A program made the position numbers and the translations under genes. Below are positions 1 through 7,690 of a DNA stretch of 14,642 bases, piece by piece (the stretch's first letter is position 1; each line of letters begins with the position of its first letter). The DNA is from Paracoccaceae bacterium (GTDB lineage: Bacteria > Pseudomonadota > Alphaproteobacteria > Rhodobacterales > Rhodobacteraceae), in contig PXES01000246.1 in NCBI GenBank assembly GCA_003564655.1, positions 1-14,642 on the forward strand. Direction: 5' to 3'. The notes below the pieces were generated by a model. It ran no database searches and was not told the origin of the DNA. It saw nothing but the letters and a program-made list of their open reading frames with translations.

Positions 1-219
1 CGGCGATGGACGACAGCAGCAATTCCCACAGGAAGAACCCGGCCAGATAGGCGCTGCGTGTCAGCCGCTTGAAATAGAGGTCGTCAATGCCGGTCAGCGG
101 CTTGGAGAGCCACAGCGCGAAGAAGCCCAGCACTGCCCCGGTCAACAGCGAGGCGAAGCTGAAATCGCCCGTCATCGCCGCCCAGGCGAAGGCGAGCAGC
201 AGGTTGATGACAAGCCCGT

Positions 220-223
<4 letters not shown>
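1..223 (-). CDS. mnhE: Na+/H+ antiporter subunit E, 5' part only
   Basis: First 74 residues of an MnhE/MrpE/PhaE-type subunit of the multisubunit cation/proton antiporter; the gene continues past the left edge. The ATG at 223-221 overlaps the mnhD stop as ATGA, so the two are translationally coupled. The visible part begins MNGLVINLLLAFAWAAMTGD, a hydrophobic helix, followed by a second hydrophobic stretch (about residues 24-40) and then the KPLTGIDDLYFKRL segment. Family knowledge: MrpE is a small inner-membrane subunit needed for full assembly and activity of the Mrp complex. The call rests mainly on position directly after mnhD and on the hydrophobic pattern; a whole-protein check is not possible here. 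Downstream mnhF and mnhG are expected outside the window. Confidence 0.85.
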
Positions 224-1718
<1,495 letters not shown>

Positions 1719-1722
<4 letters not shown>

Positions 1723-2084
1723 TTCTGCGCGTCCTCCTTGGGTTCGGCGAAGCGCATCTTGTCAGTATCGACCGACCGCATGCGGCGGTACCCCTCGAAG
1801 GCGAGCGCGAGTGTGAAGGCCAGCAGCCCGAAGCCGATGACGATGGCCGTCAGCACCAGCGCCTGCGGCAGGGCGTTTCCGACGACGCCCAGCGGCGCAT
1901 CCTCGCCATAGGGCACCAGCGCGGGGTGGCCCTTGGTCATGCGCCCCGAGGCGAAGATCGTCAGGTTGACGGCATTCGACAGCAGCACCAGCCCGAACAG
2001 GAAGCGCATGAAGTTGCGCGCCAGCATCAGATAGACCGAGGCCGCGGTCAGCGTGCCGATGACAATGGCAGTGAGGGCTTCCAT
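1719..2084 (-). CDS. mnhC: Na+/H+ antiporter subunit C (NuoK-like)
   Basis: A 121-aa small membrane subunit of the Mrp antiporter, related to NuoK of complex I. I chose the ATG at 2084 (MEALTAIVIG...) over an upstream in-frame ATG at 2108, because it is preceded by a strong Shine-Dalgarno site (AGGAGG, 9 bases away), starts one base after the mnhB stop and removes a charged, non-family N-terminus. Three hydrophobic helices are visible (about residues 3-20, 27-46 and 73-95). The family motif LPQALVLTAIVIGFG is at about 72-86. The residues just before it, usually Asp-Pro in homologues I recall, are Asn-Ala here, a small departure. The tail (about 97-121) is charged and probably cytoplasmic. The stop overlaps the mnhD start as ATGA. 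Confidence 0.94.
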
Positions 2085-2085
2085 C

Positions 2086-2508
2086 TCAGGTCTCCTCCTC
2101 GAATGCATAGGTCAACGACAGGATACCCCCCAGAACCACGAGATAGACGCCGATATCGAACACCAGCACCGTGTTGAGCGAGAAGGCCGCAGTCTCGTAG
2201 CTGTCGCCACCGACCCACAGCCATTGCCCGGTAAATAGCGGGTAGCCCACGATGAAGGAGAACATCCCCGCCAGCAGCGCGATGCCCAGCCCCAGCATGG
2301 CGATCACCTCGGGGCTGATGCGCAGCGCCTTGCGCGCTTCGGCCGGGCCGCAGGCGAGCGAGTAGACGATGAACGACACCGCCCCGATCAGCCCGCCAAT
2401 GAAGCCGCCGCCGGGCAGATGGTGGCCGCGCAGCAGCATGAACAATGAGAACACGAACATCAGCGCGACCAGCAGCCGCGCGGCGGCAGTAAAGATGACG
2501 GAGTTCAT
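2086..2508 (-). CDS. mnhB: Na+/H+ antiporter subunit B
   Basis: A 140-aa MnhB/MrpB-domain membrane protein. The hallmark segment LPGGGFIGGL is at residues 31-40; in Bacillus MrpB the corresponding proline and phenylalanine are functionally important, and here they are Pro32 and Phe36. Hydrophobic helices lie at roughly 9-26, 34-52, 69-90 and 108-133. This stand-alone MnhB is separate from the C-terminal part of MnhA, so the operon follows the seven-gene layout and not the fused PhaAB layout. The start at 2508 overlaps the mnhA stop as ATGA, and the stop is one base before the mnhC start. It is expected to work only as part of the Mrp complex in the inner membrane. Confidence 0.95.
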   Translation of the reverse strand: MNSVIFTAAARLLVALMFVFSLFMLLRGHHLPGGGFIGGLIGAVSFIVYSLACGPAEARKALRISPEVIAMLGLGIALLAGMFSFIVGYPLFTGQWLWVGGDSYETAAFSLNTVLVFDIGVYLVVLGGILSLTYAFEEET

Positions 2509-4781
2509 TTGTCCTCCTCTTTCGCGTCGCGGGCGCGGGCGAAGCCCTTGAGCAGCGCGAACGCGCCAAGGGCTGCGACCGCGACGACCGCGATCTCGCC
2601 GAATGTGTCGAGGGTGCGGAAATCCACCAGGATCACATTGACGATGTTGCGCCCGAAGGCCTGGGTCCAGCTTGCCGCCTCGAAGAAGTCGGTCAGGCGG
2701 CGGTCAAAGGGCTGATCGACGACCAGCAGCAGGACCACGGTCGTCAGCCCGCCAACGGCCACGGCCAGCACGGCATTGGGCAGGCTGTGTTTCTGGCGCC
2801 CTTCGGGGTCGAGATTGGGCATCTTCAGGAAGGCGAGCGCCAGCAGCACCACGACCAGCAATTCGACGAGCAACTGCGTGATCGCCACATCGGGCGCCGA
2901 GAACATGATGAAGATCAGCGCCACCCCGATCCCCACGACGCCCAGCGCCACCAGCGCCACGATCCGCGACGAGGTCTGCACCACCAGCACCGTCCCCGCG
3001 ATGATCAGGATGGCCACACCCCATTCCATGAAGGATAGCCCGGTGAATTGCAGCGCCACCCCGCCCACATCGCGGGTGATCAGCGTGACCAGCACGGTCA
3101 GCGCGAACACCGAGAAGGTGGCGAACATGTATTGCCGCAGCACACCGGTCTGGATGCGTTTGGTCTGCGCCTTGGTGTAGAGGACGAACTGCGCGAGCAA
3201 GCGGTCCCAGCCCGCATCGAGATCGGGCGCGCGCGCCTCGATCCGCGCCAGCCGCTCGCGCAGGTCCATGTGGCGCTGATAGAGCAGGAAGCCCAGGGCA
3301 AAGGTGATCAGGCTGAGCAGCAGCGGCAGGTTGAACCCGGCCCAGAGCTTCACGCGCCCGCCGACATCCGGCGCCCCCATCACGGCGGCGACCGCCGGTT
3401 CGATCAGGTAATAGGCAGCGATGCCCGGCATCAGGCCGAACAGCAGGCCCAGCACGCCCAGCACGACCGGGCCCAGCAGCATCGGCCACGGCCCCTCATG
3501 CGGCTCGTGCGGCAGCTCGCCCTGCGGGCCGTAAAACGGCTTGTAGGCCACGATTCCCGCCACCGCGAACATCAGCGCAAAGGCGATCAGCGACATCGGG
3601 ACCACGAACAGCCAGAGTTGCATTTCCAGCGCGCCGGCATAGGCGACTTCCTTGGCGATGAAGCCCAGGAAGGGCGGGATGCCCGCCATCGCCAGCCCCG
3701 CAGCAGCCGCGGCCGCAGCCGTGATCGGCATCGCCCCGCGCAAGCCGCCAAGCACATTCGCATCGCGCGTGCCCGTGCCGTGATCCACGACGCCGATCAT
3801 CAGGAAGAGCCCGGCCTTGTAGAGCGAGTGCACCAGCAGAAAGGTCATGGCGGCCGTGATCGCGTAGCCTGTGGAGCCCGCGAGGAACATCGTCAGCGTG
3901 CCCAGCGCCATCAGCGTGGTATAGGCCAGCGTCTGCTTCAGGTCGGTCTGACGCAGCGCCATGAAGCTCGCAAAAACGGCTGTGACCGCGCCGAAGATCG
4001 ACAGGGTCCAGACCCAGACATCACTGCCCGACAGGCTGGGATGCATCCGCGCCAGCAGATAGACGCCCGCCTTCACCATCGTGGCCGAGTGCAGATAGGC
4101 CGAGACCGGGGTAGGGGCGGCCATGGCGTTGGGCAACCAGAAATGGAACGGCACCTGCGCCGATTTGGTGAACGCGCCCGCCAGCACAAGGATCAGAATC
4201 CCCAGATAGAAGGGCTGGTCCGCAAGGCTGCCCGCCGCGTTCAGCTCCGACAGCTCGAACGTGCCCTGCGTGATCCCGATCAGGATGAAGCCCGCCAGCA
4301 TCGCCAGCCCGCCGGTTGCCGTCAGCAGCAGTGCCTGCAGCGCGTTGCGGCGCGACTTCGGGTCAGTGTGCAGATAACCGATCAGCAGGTAGGAGGTGAA
4401 GGTCGTCAGTTCCCAGAACACGAACAGCGCGATCAGGTTGTCGGCCAGCACCAGCCCCAGCATCGACAGCATGAAGCTGAAGAGATACAGCGCAAAACGG
4501 TCGTAATGCGGGTGCCCTGCCAGGTATTTCGCCGCATACAGCATCACCATCGCGCCGATGCCGGTAATCAGCAGCGCGAACATCAGGCTCAGCCCGTCGA
4601 TATAGAAGGAAAGGCTGATATCGAGGCTGGGGATCCAGTCCCAGACAAAGCGGACCGGCTCGCCCGCCGCGACAGGGGCCAGGAATTGCAGGAAATACAG
4701 GAACAGCAGCGCCGTCAGTGCGGTTGTGCCGAGGCCGGAAAGGGTTTTCCACGGCGCGTTGGGGTCCGAATTATCCGCCAT
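2505..4781 (-). CDS. mnhA: Na+/H+ antiporter subunit A (NuoL-like)
   Basis: The 758-aa large subunit of the Mrp antiporter, homologous to NuoL. The N-terminal antiporter half includes Glu124 (FWELTTFTSYLL), Lys206 (GAFTKSAQVPFHFWLP) and the conserved SAYLHSATMVKAGVYLLAR segment at about 227-245. The C-terminal half has the MrpA-specific region (about 580-745) with SAPDVAITQLLVELLVV at 628-644 and NIVNVILVDFRTLDTFGE at 712-729. Oddity: compared with Bacillus subtilis MrpA (from memory) the protein is about 16 residues shorter at the front, and its first 15 or so residues are hydrophilic where the first membrane helix should be. An in-frame stop lies upstream and there is no alternative start, so this is not simply a missed start. 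The Shine-Dalgarno site (AGGAG, 4795-4799) is an unusually long 13 bases from the ATG. First gene of the operon; a promoter is expected in 4782-5018. Confidence 0.95.
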   Translation of the reverse strand: MADNSDPNAPWKTLSGLGTTALTALLFLYFLQFLAPVAAGEPVRFVWDWIPSLDISLSFYIDGLSLMFALLITGIGAMVMLYAAKYLAGHPHYDRFALYLFSFMLSMLGLVLADNLIALFVFWELTTFTSYLLIGYLHTDPKSRRNALQALLLTATGGLAMLAGFILIGITQGTFELSELNAAGSLADQPFYLGILILVLAGAFTKSAQVPFHFWLPNAMAAPTPVSAYLHSATMVKAGVYLLARMHPSLSGSDVWVWTLSIFGAVTAVFASFMALRQTDLKQTLAYTTLMALGTLTMFLAGSTGYAITAAMTFLLVHSLYKAGLFLMIGVVDHGTGTRDANVLGGLRGAMPITAAAAAAAGLAMAGIPPFLGFIAKEVAYAGALEMQLWLFVVPMSLIAFALMFAVAGIVAYKPFYGPQGELPHEPHEGPWPMLLGPVVLGVLGLLFGLMPGIAAYYLIEPAVAAVMGAPDVGGRVKLWAGFNLPLLLSLITFALGFLLYQRHMDLRERLARIEARAPDLDAGWDRLLAQFVLYTKAQTKRIQTGVLRQYMFATFSVFALTVLVTLITRDVGGVALQFTGLSFMEWGVAILIIAGTVLVVQTSSRIVALVALGVVGIGVALIFIMFSAPDVAITQLLVELLVVVLLALAFLKMPNLDPEGRQKHSLPNAVLAVAVGGLTTVVLLLVVDQPFDRRLTDFFEAASWTQAFGRNIVNVILVDFRTLDTFGEIAVVAVAALGAFALLKGFARARDAKEEDK

Positions 4782-5018
4782 TGTCGGGGTCGGGCTCCTA
4801 TGGTTCGGGCGGCTTGAACTGGCGCCGCCAGCCGGGTCGTCGGGTAATCAAAACCCGGAAAGCGAAGGCGCCTCCCGGGCAGGAATCGGGGGTTTGTCCC
4901 AAATTGCGGCGCGAGACTCAATTGGATTCGGCAGGAATCGCTCCAAAAACGCCCGCGCCCCCGTGTCGGAGTTGCACCAGCGGGCAGTGCGGCGCATAAC
5001 CGCTGGGGGGTTGCCAGT
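4782..5018. promoter_or_regulatory. Divergent intergenic region, mnhA / 127-aa gene
   Basis: A 237-base spacer between two head-to-head transcription units, so it should hold the promoters of both the antiporter operon and the small-protein/P1-peptidase pair. I cannot point to a convincing -35/-10 pair in either direction; TTGTCC and CTCAAT spaced 17 bases apart on the plus strand (about 4895-4923) are a weak candidate. An exact 11-base direct repeat, GGCAGGAATCG, occurs at 4878-4888 and 4930-4940, with 52 bases between starts. The region is somewhat less G+C-rich in its centre than the flanking genes, as expected for a promoter. Both genes having promoters here is inferred from orientation only. 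Confidence 0.5.
4878..4940. repeat. 11-bp direct repeat pair in divergent spacer
   Basis: GGCAGGAATCG is found at 4878-4888 and again at 4930-4940, in the same orientation. The 52-base spacing is about five turns of the double helix, so a protein bound at both copies would face the same side. It could be a regulator site or chance. Confidence 0.4.
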
Positions 5019-5402
5019 GTGTCGGGTGCAGATGTGTCGGACAAGGGTGAGGGGACGGCAGGCCGCGCGGTGTCGGTCGCGGCGCGGATCGAGCGGCTGA
5101 TCGGGCATGCGGCCAATGTGATCTGCGACCCCGCAAGCCCGCTCGACCATCTGCCGAAGCAGATCGCGCGCATGGCGCCCGACGCACCCGTGCTGGAATT
5201 GAGCCTCGTGCTGGCCTCGGCGGCCGAGGCGACACAGGCGGTGCTGCGCGGTAATGGCGAGAGCGCGCGGCGCGCGCAGCGCGTCTGGCAGCAAGCGGCG
5301 ATGGTCGCGGTCGAGGTGCATTTCCTCGCTGTCAGCGGCAAGCCCCATGCCTGTGCCGCCGATCTGCTGGCCCATTGGCAGCACGAGGAGAAAGCGAAAT
5401 GA
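5019..5402 (+). CDS. Unrecognised 127-aa protein coupled to P1 peptidase
   Basis: I do not recognise the family. The GTG at 5019 is preceded by a G-rich run (GGGGGG, 5005-5010) 8 bases upstream; a second in-frame GTG at 5034 is the alternative start. The protein is soluble-looking, with no signal peptide or membrane helix. It is probably mostly alpha-helical: a helix at about 19-35 (AARIERLIGHAANVI), a DPASPLDHLPKQIARM segment at about 37-52, an alanine-rich helix at about 57-76 (LELSLVLASAAEATQAVL), a basic stretch GESARRAQRVWQQA, and a last helix ending in HW and a charged tail. Its stop overlaps the start of the P1 peptidase as ATGA, so the two are very likely co-translated. A partner, chaperone or regulator of the peptidase is possible but only inferred from position. 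Codon use matches the neighbours, supporting a real gene. Confidence 0.75.
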   Translation: MSGADVSDKGEGTAGRAVSVAARIERLIGHAANVICDPASPLDHLPKQIARMAPDAPVLELSLVLASAAEATQAVLRGNGESARRAQRVWQQAAMVAVEVHFLAVSGKPHACAADLLAHWQHEEKAK

Positions 5403-6385
5403 CACCTGCGCCGGGACCCCGGAACCTGATCACCGATGTCGCCGGGCTGCGCGTGGGCCATGCCCATGATGCGAGCCTGCGCAGCGGTGTGACCGTGCTG
5501 CTGGGCGATGCGCCGCTGGCAGCGGGCGTGCATGTGATGGGCGGCGCACCCGGCACGCGCGAGACCGAGGCGCTTTCCCCGGACCGGCTGGTGCCGGGCG
5601 TCGATGCGCTGGTGCTGTCGGGCGGCTCGGCCTTCGGCCTCGAGGCGGCGGGCGGCGTGATGGCGGGGCTGCACGCGATGGGGCGCGGCTTTGCCGTGGC
5701 CGGGCAGCGCGTGCCCATCGTTCCGGCGGCGATCCTGTTCGATCTGGCCAATGGCGGCAACAAGGCGTGGCGCGAGAACCCCTATCCGGCGCTGGGCGCC
5801 GCTGCGCTGCGGGCGGCAGCGCCCGATTTCGCGCTGGGCAGCCACGGCGCGGGGTTCGGGGCGACGACAGCGAGGCTGAAGGGCGGGATCGGGTCGGCCT
5901 CGCTGATGCTTGGGGACGGGGTGACGGTCGGGGCGCTGGTGGCGGTCAACCCGGTCGGCTGCGTGACCATGGGCGGCGGGCCCGAGTTCTGGGCCGCGCC
6001 CTTCGAGATCGGGGCCGAGTTCGGCGGGCTGGGCGTGGGTCGGGACGGGCTGGTGCCGGTGACCAAGGGCATGGGCGAGGCCACGACGCTCGCCATCGTC
6101 GCCACTGATGCGACGCTCGACAAGGCGCAACTTACGCGGATGGCCGTGGCCGCGCATGACGGGATCGCCCGCGCCATCGTGCCGTCGCACACGCCCTTCG
6201 ACGGCGATCTGGTCTTTGCGGTCGCGACCGGGGCGGGGCGAGAGGCGACCCCCGCCACCCTGCTGCGGATCGGCCATGCGGGGGCGACCTGCCTGTCTCG
6301 TGCCATCGCCCGCGCGGTCTGGCACGCCCAAAGCCAGCCCGGCGACCTGCCGCCAAGCTGGGCTGATCTGTACGCGAAGGGGTAG
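5399..6385 (+). CDS. P1 family (S58, DmpA/NylC-type) peptidase
   Basis: A 328-aa N-terminal-nucleophile hydrolase of the P1/DmpA group (MEROPS S58), a family that includes D-aminopeptidases, beta-peptidases and the nylon-oligomer hydrolase NylC. I chose the ATG at 5399 because AGGAG (5386-5390) lies 8 bases upstream and the ATG overlaps the preceding stop as ATGA. Visible motifs are NLITDVAGLRVGH at 9-21, LSGGSAFGLEAAGGVM at 73-88, GAGFGATTARLKGGIGSAS at 150-168, and ATTLAIVATDATLDKAQLTR at 228-247. Relatives cleave themselves just before the nucleophile; by alignment with NylC-like members that would be Ala228/Thr229, where Asn-Thr is usual. No signal peptide, so cytoplasmic. Actual substrates (N-terminal D-residues, beta-peptides or amides) cannot be read from sequence. 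It converges on the FAD dehydrogenase gene with 5 bases between stops. Confidence 0.93.
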   Translation: MTPAPGPRNLITDVAGLRVGHAHDASLRSGVTVLLGDAPLAAGVHVMGGAPGTRETEALSPDRLVPGVDALVLSGGSAFGLEAAGGVMAGLHAMGRGFAVAGQRVPIVPAAILFDLANGGNKAWRENPYPALGAAALRAAAPDFALGSHGAGFGATTARLKGGIGSASLMLGDGVTVGALVAVNPVGCVTMGGGPEFWAAPFEIGAEFGGLGVGRDGLVPVTKGMGEATTLAIVATDATLDKAQLTRMAVAAHDGIARAIVPSHTPFDGDLVFAVATGAGREATPATLLRIGHAGATCLSRAIARAVWHAQSQPGDLPPSWADLYAKG

Positions 6386-6400
6386 GGGGCTCAGCCCCTT
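6384..6400. terminator. Hairpin at convergent gene ends (P1 peptidase / FAD dehydrogenase)
   Basis: AGGGGGC (6384-6390) pairs with GCCCCTT (6394-6400), one G-T pair included, around the 3-base loop TCA, which is itself the reverse-strand stop codon of the FAD dehydrogenase. The stem starts inside the stop of the P1 peptidase. There is no T-run on either side, so it is a weak or non-canonical bidirectional terminator at best. Confidence 0.4.
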
Positions 6401-7677
6401 GCGAAGGCGAAGCGGTCGGGCCGGAAGGGGGCAAGGTTGATAACCGGGGGTGCCCCCGTCACCAGATCCGCCACGAGTTCCGCGGTCCCCGCGGATTGCG
6501 TCAGCCCCAGATGCCCGTGCCCGAAGGCATGGATCACCCGCGCCGCGCCCTGCGCGCGCCCGATCACCGGCAGGCTGTCGGGCATCGACGGACGAAAGCC
6601 CATCCATTGCCGCCCGCCCGCCGCGTTCAGCCCCGGCAGAAAGCGTTGCGCCTTGTCCAGCAGCGCCTTTGCGCGGCGGTAATTCGGGGGCAGGCGCAGG
6701 CCGCCAAGCTCCACCGCGCCGCCGACGCGGATGCCCGTGCGGATACCGGTGACCACGAAGCCGTGGTCGGCAAAGGTCAGATGCGTGCGCAGATCGAAGT
6801 CCGGCTCGGGCAGGGGGGTGTTGTAGCCGCGCTCGGTCTCGAGCGGCAGCCGCGCGCCGAGGCTCCGGGCCAGATGATGCGACCACGCGCCCGCCGCCAG
6901 CACCACATGCCCGGCGCGCAGATCGGTCTCGTCGGTCGTCACCTGCACATGATCGCCCTGCGGCGCCAGCGCGCGCGCCTCGCCCTGCACCATGCGCCCG
7001 CCGCGCTCCAGGAACACCGCGCGCAGCCGGTCGTGCCACAACGCCGGGTCGGTGACATTGCTCCAGCCGGGCGTGAAGGCCCCGTAGCGGAACCGGTCGG
7101 CAAGGCCGGGCTGGATCTCGGCCAGCCGCGCGGGGGCGTTCTCGATCAACTCGAAAGCGATGCCATGCGCGCGGCGATGCTCCCAGCCGGGCAGGCTGGC
7201 GCGGTAGCTCGCAGCGCTGTCGTAGAGTTGCAATTGCCCTTCGTGGCGCAGCAATGTCGCGCCGCCGAGGCGCGGCACCAGCCGGTCCAGCGCCGCCTTC
7301 GAGTGCGCCATGAGTGCGGCCTGCGCATCGCGCGCCGCCCCGAACCGGTCGCGCCAGCTTGCGCGCCAGAAGCGCAGCATCCACGGCGCGATCTGCAGCG
7401 CATAGGCGGGCGGAATGCTCAGCGGCCCCAGCGGGTCGATCAGCCAGCGCGGCGCGCGCCAGACGATCCCGGGCGCGGCCAGCGGCTCGATATCGGTGAA
7501 GGCAAACGCCCCGGCATTCCCGCGCGAGGCACCCTGCGCCGCGGGGTCACGCTCCAGCACGTTCACCGCCAGCCCCCGGCGCTGCATCTCCAGCGCGGCA
7601 CTCAGCCCGATCACGCCCGCGCCGATGACCAGCACATCCGGGGTGGCGGCCGGGAGCGGGGCAGGGCGCGGGGTCAC
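6391..7677 (-). CDS. FAD-dependent D-amino-acid dehydrogenase-like oxidoreductase (DadA/DAO family)
   Basis: A 428-aa flavoprotein of the DAO family (COG0665), whose members oxidise D-amino acids, hydroxyproline, sarcosine or similar amines to imines or keto acids. The FAD-binding motif is VLVIGAGVIGLSAALEMQRR at about 15-34, followed by the acidic LER that ends the Rossmann strand. A second FAD-contact stretch is near the C-terminus: MGFRPSMPDSLPVIG and then FGHGHLGLTQSAGTAELV. I chose the GTG at 7677 because GAGAGG (7683-7688) lies 5 bases upstream and it begins 13 bases after the dehydratase stop; the next in-frame ATG at 7779 would overlap the dehydratase by about 90 bases and add a non-family tail. 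No signal peptide; probably cytoplasmic or membrane-peripheral. Substrate unknown. It shares an operon with the xylonate-type dehydratase, an unusual pairing. Confidence 0.9.
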   Translation of the reverse strand: MTPRPAPLPAATPDVLVIGAGVIGLSAALEMQRRGLAVNVLERDPAAQGASRGNAGAFAFTDIEPLAAPGIVWRAPRWLIDPLGPLSIPPAYALQIAPWMLRFWRASWRDRFGAARDAQAALMAHSKAALDRLVPRLGGATLLRHEGQLQLYDSAASYRASLPGWEHRRAHGIAFELIENAPARLAEIQPGLADRFRYGAFTPGWSNVTDPALWHDRLRAVFLERGGRMVQGEARALAPQGDHVQVTTDETDLRAGHVVLAAGAWSHHLARSLGARLPLETERGYNTPLPEPDFDLRTHLTFADHGFVVTGIRTGIRVGGAVELGGLRLPPNYRRAKALLDKAQRFLPGLNAAGGRQWMGFRPSMPDSLPVIGRAQGAARVIHAFGHGHLGLTQSAGTAELVADLVTGAPPVINLAPFRPDRFAFARG

Positions 7678-7690
7678 GCAGGCCTCTCGC

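Noticed and set aside
3048..4817. Long plus-strand open frame (589 codons) opposite mnhA
   Set aside because: It is antisense to a well-supported membrane protein gene and its translation is a Gln/Arg/His-rich mirror of the membrane codons.
4715..7384. Very long minus-strand open frame (889 codons) across the P1 peptidase region
   Set aside because: It runs antisense to the P1 peptidase and out of frame with the FAD dehydrogenase, both of which have clear family motifs. Its translation is low-complexity Arg/Ala/Pro-rich sequence typical of shadow frames in G/C-rich DNA.
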